A stretch of 45,778 nt of DNA from Planctomycetota bacterium. GTDB taxonomy: Bacteria > Planctomycetota > UBA1135 > GCA-002686595. The translations under genes were made by a program, and so were the position numbers. A model generated the notes under the pieces. The model had not been told where the DNA came from and did not search any database. It saw nothing but the letters and a program-made list of their open reading frames with translations. Where the stretch lies: NCBI GenBank assembly GCA_002686265.1, contig NZBA01000037.1, positions 1 to 45,778 on the forward strand. Reading direction: 5' to 3'. This document shows, in pieces, positions 34,627 to 42,958 of this stretch. Every line of letters begins with the position of its first letter. Within the stretch, counting starts at the first letter, position 1.

Positions 34627-34632
34627 CCTCCT
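34627..34632 (-). promoter_or_regulatory. Strong ribosome binding site of the 34-residue ORF
   Basis: AGGAGG on the minus strand, five bases before the ATG at 34621. It is the best Shine-Dalgarno match noticed in the window and is the main reason the small ORF is called. Confidence 0.65.
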
Positions 34633-34642
34633 GGTGATCTGT

Positions 34643-34662
34643 GGGCCGCCGACGGGCGGCCC
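34643..34662. other. Perfect GC hairpin upstream of the small ORF
   Basis: An 8-bp inverted repeat, GGGCCGCC and GGCGGCCC, with a 4-base GACG loop sits 11 bases upstream of the ribosome binding site of the 34-residue ORF. It could be a terminator of upstream transcription, lacking a T-run, or a leader element controlling the small gene. The remainder of the region up to 34915 shows no gene that I can support. Confidence 0.4.
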
Positions 34663-34915
34663 CCGTGGATCCCGCTTCCGCAGCATCGCCACCTGAGGGT
34701 TGGGTTTTCCTCGAGCGACGCGCCAGACCTCTCCCCGATCCGGGAAGGCCTGGAGGCGACAGCGCGCCTCCAGGGGCCTGTGGAGGTGTGGAGTCGGGAT
34801 CGCTGAACCACGGGTGCCGGCAGTCACCCTCACTCGCGCGACCGCGGGCAGCCCGGGCCTGCTCCTCCAGCCAGCGTCTTCCCCGGAGCGTGGAGACCGT
34901 CCTCCAGGAGGCGGG

Positions 34916-36211
34916 CTAGCGCTCGACCGAGAGGGCGATGCGCCCCCCGCGGATGCGGGCCCGCACGAGGTGTGTGTCGGTGACCTCGCCGGAGAGCAAC
35001 AGGCGTGCGAGGGGAGGCTCCAGCTCACGCTGGATCACGTGGCGCACCTCGCGGGCGCCGTGCTCCGGGCGGAAGGCGCGCGCGGCAACCCAGTCGGCCA
35101 CGGCGCGAGTGAAGGCCACCATCGCACCGGCTCGCCGCATACGGACCGCCAAGTCGGTCAGCTGGCGACGGGCGATCTCGCGCGTGGCACGCTGGTCGAG
35201 CTCGTCGAACACGATCACCTCGTCGAGGCGGCCGAGGAACTCGGGTGGGAAGCGGCGCGCGAGGGCGTCCTGGGAGAGGTCCCCGACGACCTGAGACGTC
35301 AGAGGCCGTGCGCGGTGGAAGCCGACCGCGCCGGCGGCGGCCCGGATTTCGCCGGCCCCCGCGTTGGAGGTCATCACCACCAGGGAGCGTTCGAAGGAAA
35401 CGCGCCGGCCACGCCCGTCGGTCAAGGCACCTTCCTCCAGCACCGAGAGCAACAAGCCGTGCAGGCGTCGGTGTGCCTTCTCGATCTCGTCGAAGAGCAC
35501 GATCGCATCCGGACGCCGGGCGAGAGCCGCGGTGAGCTGGCCGCCATGCTCGTGGCCGACGTAACCGGGAGGTGAGCCGATCAACCTGCTGTACTCGTGG
35601 GCCTGGGCGTACTCGGCACAGTCGATGCGGACCAAGGCCTCGCGATCCTCGCCCGCGAGCTCACGGGCCAGACTGCGCACCAGCTCGGTCTTGCCCGTGC
35701 CCGTGCGGCCGATGAGCAGCAGGCTCGCCAGGGGACGGTCGGGCGCCGCCAGACCGCAGGCGCCGCGCTCGACGGCGCGGGCGACGGCGCGGATGGCCGA
35801 GGGCTGGCCGACGATGCGACGCGCGAGCCGGTGCTCGAGGCCGTGCCCGCGCTCGCACAGGCGCTGGCGGCCGGCGTCGGCGGCGCGCTCCTCCTCGCCC
35901 GCGCCACCGCGGTTCCCCGCCCGCAGGCGGACGTGCTCCAGGGCCAGGTGCGGGTTGACCTCGACGCACAAGGCGTAGAGGGCGTGCTCGGCCTGGTCGG
36001 CCTCGTCCTCGAAGAGCTGCTCGAGGTTCTCCGCGACGTCGGGGGCGAACTCGGGCAAGCAGGCGGCGATGACCGTGCGCCGGTAGGCGCTGGCGTCGAG
36101 ACGCCGGGGCGCATCGAGCACGAGGGCACCGTCGCCGAGCTCGCGGATCTCGACGAAGGAATCCGCCGGCTCGAAGTAGCGGTGGACGCAGGGGTGCGGC
36201 TGGTGGGGCAA
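34916..36211 (-). CDS. Single-ring Clp/Hsp100-type AAA+ ATPase with novel N-terminus
   Basis: The 431-residue protein has one AAA+ module of the ClpA/ClpB second-ring (AAA_2) type: Walker A GRTGTGKT (168-175), Walker B IVLFDEIEKAH (D241, E242), pore loop GYVG (216-219), sensor 1 VVMTSNAG, arginine finger region FPPEFLGRLDE, and a D2-small C-terminal domain. There is no first AAA ring, no Clp_N repeat and no IGF loop for ClpP. Residues 1-130 form a unique domain (DSFVEIRELGDGALVLDAPR, EDEADQAEHALYALCVEVNP) that could be the substrate adaptor. It may be an unfoldase or disassembly factor; this is inference. It diverges from the kinase gene with 206 bases between starts. Confidence 0.88.
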   Translation of the reverse strand: MPHQPHPCVHRYFEPADSFVEIRELGDGALVLDAPRRLDASAYRRTVIAACLPEFAPDVAENLEQLFEDEADQAEHALYALCVEVNPHLALEHVRLRAGNRGGAGEEERAADAGRQRLCERGHGLEHRLARRIVGQPSAIRAVARAVERGACGLAAPDRPLASLLLIGRTGTGKTELVRSLARELAGEDREALVRIDCAEYAQAHEYSRLIGSPPGYVGHEHGGQLTAALARRPDAIVLFDEIEKAHRRLHGLLLSVLEEGALTDGRGRRVSFERSLVVMTSNAGAGEIRAAAGAVGFHRARPLTSQVVGDLSQDALARRFPPEFLGRLDEVIVFDELDQRATREIARRQLTDLAVRMRRAGAMVAFTRAVADWVAARAFRPEHGAREVRHVIQRELEPPLARLLLSGEVTDTHLVRARIRGGRIALSVER

Positions 36212-36417
36212 GGCGGAGCGGTGGGCGGGGCGTGGACGCGAGCGCCGGAGCCGGCACGGACGCGAGTGCGAACGCGAACGGGGCGCCGGCCCGGGGGTCG
36301 AGGGCTGCCCTCGGGGACGGGCGGGGAACCCCGTTCTCGGCTTCGGCCGTGCCTAGACTTGACCCGCTCCCGACAACCCTGGACAACCGGGGGCTCGCCG
36401 GCCCATCGACCGACCCC

Positions 36418-37482
36418 ATGAGCACCCGAGACGACCTTCAGTTCCTAGCCCTCCTGGTCCACCGCGGACATCTCGCGCGCGCCGAGGCCGAGCCCCTCCT
36501 GGCGTCTCTCAAGGCCGGCGAGGCCCTCGACGACCTGCTGGAGAGCGAGGTCGGCTGGGAAGCGGACGAGGTGGCGCGCATGCGCCGCACCCGCGGCGGC
36601 GAGATTCCCGAGATCCCAGGCTTCGAGGTCCTCGGCAAGCTCGGCACCGGCGGCACGGCCGACGTGTTCAAGGTGCGCGACAAGCGCAAGAACCGCATGC
36701 TGGCCTTGAAGGTCCTGAACCCCACCGCGACCCGCGAGGCCCCCACGCGCAAGGCGTTCATCCAGGAAGCGCGCCTCTTGGAGGGCTTTGACCACCCCAA
36801 CCTGGTGCGCGGTTTCGGCGTCGCGAAGAGCGGATCGACCTTGTTCTCGCGCATGGAGGTGATCGAAGGCTCGACCCTGCTCGAGCTGATCGACGGCGGC
36901 CAGGCCTTCGACGAGGACGCCGCCCTGCGCATCGTTCTCGACGTCGCGGCCGCCCTGCGCTACCTGGCCGAGCAGGGCGTCATCCACCGCGACATCAAGG
37001 CCGGCAACATCATGTTCACGCCCTCGCGCCAGGTGAAGCTGATCGACCTCGGCTTCGCCGCCGAGCGGGACGCGGCGGCGTCGCCCGACGACTCGGCGGT
37101 GGGGACGGTCGCCTACTTGTCCCCGGAGGCCGCGCGCGGCGGCGCGGGCGCGGACATGCGCAGCGACATCTACAGCCTTGGCGTGACCCTCTTCCAGCTC
37201 GTCGTGGGCCGCCTGCCCTTCGAGAGCTCCGACGATCAGGAGCTCTTGCGCCAGCACATCATGGAGTCGCTCTCCTCGCCGGAGCTCAAGAGCCGAGGTT
37301 TCTCGCCGCACCTGCACTACTTCATCGAGCGCATGATGGCCAAGGACCTCTCGCACCGTTTTCAGTCCTGGGAGGAGCTGGAGCGGGAGATCTCCGATCA
37401 ACTCGAGGGGCGCGAGAGCCTCGACTTCCGCTCGGACTCGACGGCCAGCCGAAGCCGCAGGCGTGGCGGACGGCGCGGTTGA
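36418..37482 (+). CDS. Soluble Hanks-type Ser/Thr protein kinase
   Basis: The 354-residue protein has a 65-residue helical N-terminal segment, then a kinase domain: glycine loop LGKLGTGGTADVFKV, ATP-anchoring K98 in LALKVL, HRDIKAGNIMF (catalytic D192), metal-binding D210 in IDLGFA, GTVAYLSPEAARG and SDIYSLGVTLFQL. DLG replaces the common DFG, as in several active bacterial kinases. There is no membrane span or sensor domain, so it is cytoplasmic. The Arg/Ser tail (SRSRRRGGRRG) is basic. The gene overlaps the next by 20 bases, pointing to a coupled unit of kinase, cysteine-cluster protein and peptidase. The start is the first ATG that precedes protein-like sequence. Confidence 0.92.
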   Translation: MSTRDDLQFLALLVHRGHLARAEAEPLLASLKAGEALDDLLESEVGWEADEVARMRRTRGGEIPEIPGFEVLGKLGTGGTADVFKVRDKRKNRMLALKVLNPTATREAPTRKAFIQEARLLEGFDHPNLVRGFGVAKSGSTLFSRMEVIEGSTLLELIDGGQAFDEDAALRIVLDVAAALRYLAEQGVIHRDIKAGNIMFTPSRQVKLIDLGFAAERDAAASPDDSAVGTVAYLSPEAARGGAGADMRSDIYSLGVTLFQLVVGRLPFESSDDQELLRQHIMESLSSPELKSRGFSPHLHYFIERMMAKDLSHRFQSWEELEREISDQLEGRESLDFRSDSTASRSRRRGGRRG

Positions 37483-38326
37483 GGGGCGCGGTGCGGCGGG
37501 CGTCGTGCCCTTTCGCTTCGAGTGCCACCGTTGCGGACACTGCTGCACTGGAGGGAGTGGTCTGGTGTGGGTGGAACCGGACGAGCTTCCGGGCCTCGCC
37601 GCGGCCCTCGGCTGCGGGGTCGAGGAGCTCGCCGCCGGCTACCTGCGCCGGGTGAGCGACCCGACCGACGGTCGCTCGCGGCTCTCTCTGCGCGAGCGCG
37701 CCGGTGGCGGCTGGGGTGGGCCCTGTCTCCTCCTCGACGGTTCCGCGCACTGCCGCGCCTACGCGGCCAGGCCGCGCCATTGCCGTGAGTTCCCGTTCTG
37801 GCCGTCGATCCTCGAGGATGCCGACGCCTTCGAACGTGCCCGGTCCACTTGTCCGGGGATCGCCGTCGTGGTCCCGGTCGAGGTCCGCGCTCGGGCGTTC
37901 GAGGCCCTCGAGTGGCTGTACGGCGAGGTGAGCGCTCTCGTGCAGGAGACCGGCGCCGCCTGTCGTTCGAGCGGCGCCTGCTGCCGCTTCGAGGAGGCGG
38001 GCCACGAGCTCTTCGCGACCGCTCTGGAGGCGGACTACGCCGCGGCGCGCCACCCGGACGCGCCTCCTCCCGAGGCTCCTGGCCGCTGTCCCTATCACGT
38101 CGCCGGACGCTGCACCGCGCGCGGGGGCCGCGCCCTGGGCTGCCGCACCTTCTTCTGTGAGCCGGAGACCGCGGGCGAGCTGGCGGAGGCCCACGAGCGG
38201 TTCCTCGCGCGCCTGCGCGCCATCGAGCGCGACTGCGGTTACCCTGCGGCCTACGGTCGCTTCCCCGCCCTCCTCGCCGCGCGCGGGGTCGGCGGCGTGC
38301 GCGCCGGAGGGGAAACGAGCGAGTGA
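37463..38326 (+). CDS. Tandem YkgJ-type cysteine cluster protein
   Basis: The 287-residue protein contains two copies of the YkgJ (CxxCxxCC) zinc- or iron-binding cluster. The first is CHRCGHCC (C21, C24, C27, C28), with distal cysteines in CREFPFWP and related segments. The second is CRSSGACC, later followed by CPYHVAGRC and CRTFFCEPE. YkgJ proteins are thought to bind a metal or Fe-S cluster; their reaction is unknown. A GTG start at 37463 overlaps the kinase gene, and its TGA overlaps the next gene's GTG by four bases, so all three are likely co-translated. The two copies are about 150 residues apart, consistent with an ancient internal duplication. Confidence 0.88.
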   Translation: MADGAVEGRGAAGVVPFRFECHRCGHCCTGGSGLVWVEPDELPGLAAALGCGVEELAAGYLRRVSDPTDGRSRLSLRERAGGGWGGPCLLLDGSAHCRAYAARPRHCREFPFWPSILEDADAFERARSTCPGIAVVVPVEVRARAFEALEWLYGEVSALVQETGAACRSSGACCRFEEAGHELFATALEADYAAARHPDAPPPEAPGRCPYHVAGRCTARGGRALGCRTFFCEPETAGELAEAHERFLARLRAIERDCGYPAAYGRFPALLAARGVGGVRAGGETSE

Positions 38327-39510
38327 GCGGGCGAGAGACGATCGGCTTGATCCTGGTGGTCGGCGTGTCCGCCGGTGGCGCGGCTTGGGTCGCGCACCGT
38401 GCGAGCGGGGGCGATGAGCCCGCTCCCTCGCCGCCGCCCGCGTCCCTGGAGCCGTCCCATCCCGGCGGTGGGGGGCGTGTCCCGCTCGGCGGATGGGAGG
38501 CCGGGGACCCGCTCGACCCGATGGCGGCAGAGCGCAGCGAGTGGAACCGGGAGGCGATCGCGGCCCTGGAGGCGGGGGAGCTCGAGCGCGGGGTCGAGCT
38601 CTTGGAGCGCTGTCACGCGGGAGCGCCCGACCACGCGGTCTTCGCCGCCAACCTCGCCGAGGCCCTGGCACGCCTCGCGCGGCGCGAGCACGAAGAGCCC
38701 GAGTCGCGCCCGCGGGCCGTCGAACGCCTCGCCCGCGCGGTCGGGCTCGCGCCCGGGCGCGACGATCTAGCCCGGCTCCTCGAGCGCTGGCGGCGCGAGG
38801 CGGAGGCCGAGCGCGGTTTCTGGACCGATGAGTCCGATCACTTCCTGTTGCGCTACGACGGCGAGCGCGGCGAGCTCCTCAACCGCGGCCACTACCTCCT
38901 GTTGAACGACCTCGAGGCGGCCTACCAGGACTTCGGAGAGCTCTTCGGACGCTTCTTCGTCGAACAGGGGCGGCCCAAGGTCGAGGTCCTCCTCTACCGC
39001 CGCGAGGAGTTCTCCGAGCTGACCGGGATCGGCCACTGGGCCGGCGGCGTGTTCGACGGGAAGGTGCGCATCCCGATCGAGGACCTCGACCGCGAGCGGA
39101 AGGCTCTGACGGGAGTCCTACGCCACGAGCTGTTGCACGCCTTCGTGAAGGAGGTCGGTGGCCGTGGCGTGCCTGGTTGGCTGAACGAGGGCCTGGCCCA
39201 GTGGGTCGAGGCGTCGTTCCTCGACGACCGCGGTGCGCGCGTGCGGCGGGCGCGCGAGAAGCTCGTGGGTGCGGAGCTGTTCACCCTCACCGAGCTCGCC
39301 GGGAGCTTGGCGAGTTGGCGCGACGAGGAGCGCATCGCCCGCGCCTACGCCCAGTCGTTGGCCTTCGTCGCCTACCTCGAGCACCACTACGGCGAGCGGT
39401 TGGTGATCGAGCTGGTCGAGGGTTATTCCGCCGATCGCGACGCCGCGACGACGTTCCTGGAGCGCACTGGCGTTGGGTTGGATGCCGTCCTGGACGACTT
39501 CGCCGACTGA
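38323..39510 (+). CDS. TPR-gluzincin membrane-anchored peptidase MA-like protein
   Basis: The 395-residue protein has an N-terminal hydrophobic anchor (residues 6-24), a Pro-rich linker, a TPR-like helical part (residues 70-160, NREAIAALEAGELERGVELL), then a gluzincin peptidase domain: HELLH (H268, E269, H272) and the downstream glutamate E289 in WLNEGLAQW. This arrangement matches the peptidase MA family, with the catalytic domain outside the membrane. The GTG start overlaps the YkgJ stop as GTGA. The substrate is unknown. Being coupled with a kinase and a metal-cluster protein suggests a shared pathway, but nothing shows what it is. Confidence 0.88.
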   Translation: MSGRETIGLILVVGVSAGGAAWVAHRASGGDEPAPSPPPASLEPSHPGGGGRVPLGGWEAGDPLDPMAAERSEWNREAIAALEAGELERGVELLERCHAGAPDHAVFAANLAEALARLARREHEEPESRPRAVERLARAVGLAPGRDDLARLLERWRREAEAERGFWTDESDHFLLRYDGERGELLNRGHYLLLNDLEAAYQDFGELFGRFFVEQGRPKVEVLLYRREEFSELTGIGHWAGGVFDGKVRIPIEDLDRERKALTGVLRHELLHAFVKEVGGRGVPGWLNEGLAQWVEASFLDDRGARVRRAREKLVGAELFTLTELAGSLASWRDEERIARAYAQSLAFVAYLEHHYGERLVIELVEGYSADRDAATTFLERTGVGLDAVLDDFAD

Positions 39511-39771
39511 CTTGCGCTGTCGCACATCCTTCATCCCGCCCCCGACACAGGATTGCCGAACGCTCTCCCGCCGGCCGGGTGGGCATTCCGCTGTCGGCAG
39601 GGCGACTCCCGTGACCTCCCCGGCGGCCTGCACGGGGTCGTTTCGCGGCCCCGCGCCTTCGACCCGGAGGCCATCCGCGCGGGGGCCCTTGGTAGCCTGA
39701 CCGCTCCGGGGGCCGCCTGAGTCTCGTCCGCCTCCCTCCTCCTCGCGCACTGGAGGCCGGACCTCGGCGCA

Positions 39772-40800
39772 TTGGGCGCGTGGAACGCGGGGGATACGCG
39801 GTACTTCCAGGCCTGGTACCGCGACCCGGTCGCGGGGGGGGCGACCTTCAACCTCTCCGACGGCTACGAGATCGTGTTCCAGCCGGACGTGGGCGGCGGC
39901 GTGTACGACGGCATGGCGCTCGTGCCCGGGGGGGGCTTCCAGATGGGCCGCCACGTCGGCGGCGGCGGCGGCGACGAGCTGCCGGTCCACACGGTGAGCC
40001 TCGACGCCTTTTACGTGGACGCCTGCGAGGTGACGATCGCGCGCTACGCGACCTACCTGAACAACGCCCTGGCCCGCGGGGAGGTGGTCGTGGGCGGGGA
40101 CTCCGTGGTCTACCAGGCCGGAGGCGGCGTGGTGGCCCTGTGCGACACGAACACCAGCAGCTCCTGGAGCCACCTGGCCTGGGACGGCACGGCCTTCGGG
40201 GCCCTGGCGGGGTGGGAGGAGCACCCGATGAACAGGGTCTCCTGGTACGGCGCCTGCGCCTTCGCCAACGGCCGCGGCCGGGACGAGGGCCTGCCGCCCT
40301 GCTACGACGAGCTGACCTGGGCCTGTGACTTCACGGCCCTGGGCTACCGCCTGCCGACCGAGGCGGAGTGGGAGTACGCGGCGCGGGGCGGAGAGCACAC
40401 GCCGTCCTTCATGTATCCCTGGGGGGACGGGATCGACGGCTCGAACGCCAACTACCAGAGCTCGGGAGACCCCAACGAGAGCGGCAGCCCGGAGACTACG
40501 CCGGTGGGCTACTACGACGGGAACCAGGTCCCGCCCGGCGTGGACATGGCCAACGGCTACGGCCTGTACGACGTGAGCGGGAACGTGTGGGAGTGGTGCT
40601 GGGACTGGTACGACGGCAGCTACTACTCGAACAGCCCTACGGACAACCCGACGGGGCCGCAGACGGGCACGTACCGCGTGTTCCGCGGCGGGAGTTGGAG
40701 CGGCGGCACGTCGAACCTGCGTTCGGCGGAGCGCGCCTACGACGTCCCGCCCTATCGGACCAGCTACGTGGGCTTCCGTGTCCTCGCAGTTCGTCCCTAG
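39772..40800 (+). CDS. SUMF1/formylglycine-generating-enzyme-domain protein, 5' truncated
   Basis: The SUMF1 fold is clear over residues 45-342: GMALVPGGGFQMGRHVGG, FYVDACEVTIARYATYLNN, HPMNRVSWYGACAFANGRG, LPTEAEWEYAARGG, YGLYDVSGNVWEWCWDWYD and FRGGSWSGG. Before it, residues 8-40 (GDTRYFQAWYRDP and FNLSDGYEIVF) are the last part of the planctomycete beta module seen in full at the C-terminus of the amidohydrolase at 1.9-3.4 kb. The module's beginning and any signal peptide are missing; the frame stays open only to about 39721, where a stop occurs. The start given (TTG at 39772) is thus arbitrary. Catalytic cysteine pairs of true formylglycine enzymes are not evident, so it is likely a structural or ligand-binding version. 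Confidence 0.8.
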   Translation: MGAWNAGDTRYFQAWYRDPVAGGATFNLSDGYEIVFQPDVGGGVYDGMALVPGGGFQMGRHVGGGGGDELPVHTVSLDAFYVDACEVTIARYATYLNNALARGEVVVGGDSVVYQAGGGVVALCDTNTSSSWSHLAWDGTAFGALAGWEEHPMNRVSWYGACAFANGRGRDEGLPPCYDELTWACDFTALGYRLPTEAEWEYAARGGEHTPSFMYPWGDGIDGSNANYQSSGDPNESGSPETTPVGYYDGNQVPPGVDMANGYGLYDVSGNVWEWCWDWYDGSYYSNSPTDNPTGPQTGTYRVFRGGSWSGGTSNLRSAERAYDVPPYRTSYVGFRVLAVRP

Positions 40801-41009
40801 TCGAGCTCCCGCCATGCCCGCAAGCAAGTCGAGCAGCGCAGGCCCGGACGGGAGGGTGCGGGCGGCGCCTGGCGCCGCCGCGCGGAGCGCGAGCCCCGAC
40901 CGGACGAGGCCGTAGCGGGCCGCGGGTCCCGCCGCAGACTCTCGCCCATGGACGGACCCGTCCGGGCGAAGGACGCGCACTCCGCACTCTCCCGGTGGAC
41001 GGACGTTCT

Positions 41010-41462
41010 CGTCCTCTGGGTCTTCGGAGCCTCTACGAGGGCGGCGTGCGCGTGCCGGGGCTCGTCGTCTGGCCCGGCGGGATCCCGCACCCCCGGCGCG
41101 TGAGCGCGCCCGCCTCGGTGCTCGACATTCTGCCGACCGTGGCCGAGGTCCTCGGGGTGGACCCCGAGCCCCGGGGAGCGCTCGACGGGGTGAACCTGCT
41201 GGGAGCGCTCCGTGGGGGCGGGGCCGGCGGGAGACCCCCGGACGCGCCCCTGACCTTCGTCTCGCCGCGGGCCGCGGCGATCCAGGGCGGGGGCCACAAG
41301 GCGATCCGGCCCGCGCCGCAGGCGGCGTGGGAGCTCTACGACTTGGGCGCGGACCCCGGTGAGACCGCGGATCTGGCGGCCGAGCGCCCCGGCGTGCTCA
41401 CCGACCTCGTCGCCCGCTACGAGGCCTGGCGGGAGGAGGCCGAGGCGGACCGGCGGCCTTGA
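41010..41462 (+). pseudogene. C-terminal remnant of an arylsulfatase
   Basis: The frame ends with about 145 residues typical of the C-terminal part of arylsulfatases: LRSLYEGGVRVPGLVVWPGG, a DILPTVAEVLGV segment, then LDGVNLLGAL and the closing WELYDLGADPGETADLAAE. The metal-binding and formylglycine portion that should precede SLYEGG is absent; upstream residues are Arg/Pro-rich with no sulfatase match. It is therefore a 5'-deleted fragment. The left limit is approximate. It sits directly behind the truncated SUMF1 gene, two fragments of typically linked functions. Confidence 0.7.
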
Positions 41463-41596
41463 GGGGAGCGGGCGTCCAGGGGAGGGGCACACCGGAGGCC
41501 GCGGTCGGCCCGAACCGCTAGGATGGTGCCGACCCGCGCGCGCCGGTGACGTCGGAGTGCGCCGCGCGCCTCGCAGCAACCCACCGACCTCCTCCC

Positions 41597-42952
41597 ATGA
41601 AGAGCATCCACCTCGCCGGCTCCGCGTCCCTCCTCCTCGCCAGCCTCCCCGCCGCCGGTGCCCAGGAGGCGGCGCCCGCGCCCGGCGCGAGCTTCCTGCC
41701 GCCGGTGCGGCTGATGGCGGGCGAGGAGTTCCTGGGGGCGAAGCGCCGCTACCCCTCGCCGGCCCTGTTCGACGTCGACGGCGACGGCCACGCCGACCTC
41801 GTCGTCGCGGACCTTTCCGGGCGGCCGACCGTGGCCCTGGGGGTCGCGGGCGAGCCCCAGGGCTTCGGTCCCGAGACGGCGCTGCGCGACGCGGACGGGG
41901 AGAAGCTCGACTTCAACAACTGGTGATGCATCGGCATGGGTTCACAGTTCGTGGACTTCGACGCCGACGGCCGCACCGACTACCTGAGCGCGACCTTCGA
42001 CGGCTCCGTGCACCTGGCGCGCGGGGGCGAGGGGGGCTTCGCCCAGCCCGAGCACGTCCTGGACGCCGAGGGGCGGCGGCTCGTCGTCTCCAGCTTCTGG
42101 AACTACGAGGACGAAGAGCACCAGGACACCGGGCGCGCGCTGCCCGGTGGCGAGGAGAACGGCCTGCGCTGCGTCTCAGCCCTCGCCTACGACTGGGACG
42201 CGGACGGGGACTTCGACCTGTTGCTCGGCACGTACAAGGAGGGGCGCCTGTATCGCCAGATGAACGAAGGCTCGAACGCCGAGCCGCGGTTCACGGGCTT
42301 GAACGTGCCCGTCCTCGCGGGCGGCGAGGAGTTCGAGCTTCCCGCCAAGATGACGACGCCCAAGCTCGTCGACTGGGACGGCGACGGCGACCTGGACCTG
42401 GTCGCCGGGACCTTCGGGAACCAGTACGGGTCGGAGGGCACGAGGGGGCGCGTCGTCCTCTCGCTGAACCGTGGCGAAGCGGGGGAGCCCGCCTTCGGCT
42501 CCTTGGAGGACCTGATCCCGGCTCGTGCCCTGGGAGCGACGGAGCCCACCGGACCGGACACCGGCCTGTACCCCGAGGTCGCCGACGTCGACGGGGACGG
42601 GGATCTGGACCTCGTCGTCGGCGCCTACTCGACCTGGACGCCCGAGGGACGCCCCCTGAGCGAGGAGGAGACCGCGCGCGTGGCCGAGCTCGAGGCAGGC
42701 CTCGAGGCGCTCGACGCCGAACTTGAGGCGTTCTTCGAGCGCGTGCAGGCCGAGGTCGAGGCCGCGGCCGAGGCCCGCGGCCTCGACCCGGAAGGGGAGG
42801 AGGCCCGGCCGCTCTTCAAGGAGCACTTCGACGCCGCCGCCGACGAGCGCCGCGAGCTCATGGAGCGGCGGACCGCCGTCCAGGAGGAGCTCGACGAGCT
42901 CGTTCCCCGCGACCAGCGCTCCTCCTTCGTCTGGTTCTACGAGCGGATCTGA
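41597..42952 (+). CDS. Secreted FG-GAP/VCBS repeat protein with in-frame TGA (candidate selenoprotein)
   Basis: One reading frame of 452 codons runs from an ATG with a good signal peptide (SASLLLASLPAAGAQEA) to TGA at 42950, interrupted only by a TGA at codon 110 (41924-41926). Both sides belong to one protein: calcium-binding FG-GAP/VCBS motifs occur before it (FDVDGDGHADLVVADL) and right after it (FVDFDADGRTDYLSATFDG), then DWDADGDFDLLLGTY, DWDGDGDLDLVAGTF and DVDGDGDLDLVVGAY, giving five repeats. A coiled-coil insert (residues 355-425) and VWFYERI close it. The codon context is W-TGA-C, which could be Sec-Cys. A SECIS-like hairpin follows. Alternatives are a stop mutation or sequencing error. 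If terminated, pieces are 41597-41926 and 41936-42952. Confidence 0.75.
41924..41958 (+). promoter_or_regulatory. Putative selenocysteine recoding site: TGA plus SECIS-like hairpin
   Basis: The in-frame TGA (41924-41926) is followed by an 8-bp stem: 5' arm GGGTTCAC (41938-41945), loop AGTTC (41946-41950), 3' arm GTGGACTT (41951-41958), with five Watson-Crick and three G-U pairs. The loop begins 19 bases after the TGA and has G at its second position. The published bacterial SECIS consensus asks for 16-37 bases and at least one G in the first two loop positions. Both conditions are met. No selenocysteine machinery gene lies in the window. Confidence 0.45.
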
Positions 42953-42958
42953 GTCTCC

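Noticed and set aside
42950..42952. The second in-frame TGA, between the FG-GAP gene and the VWA fragment, as another selenocysteine
   Set aside because: VWFYERI is a natural end for the FG-GAP protein and the VWA fragment lacks its own start, so a deletion junction explains the shared frame better. I saw no convincing SECIS hairpin there.
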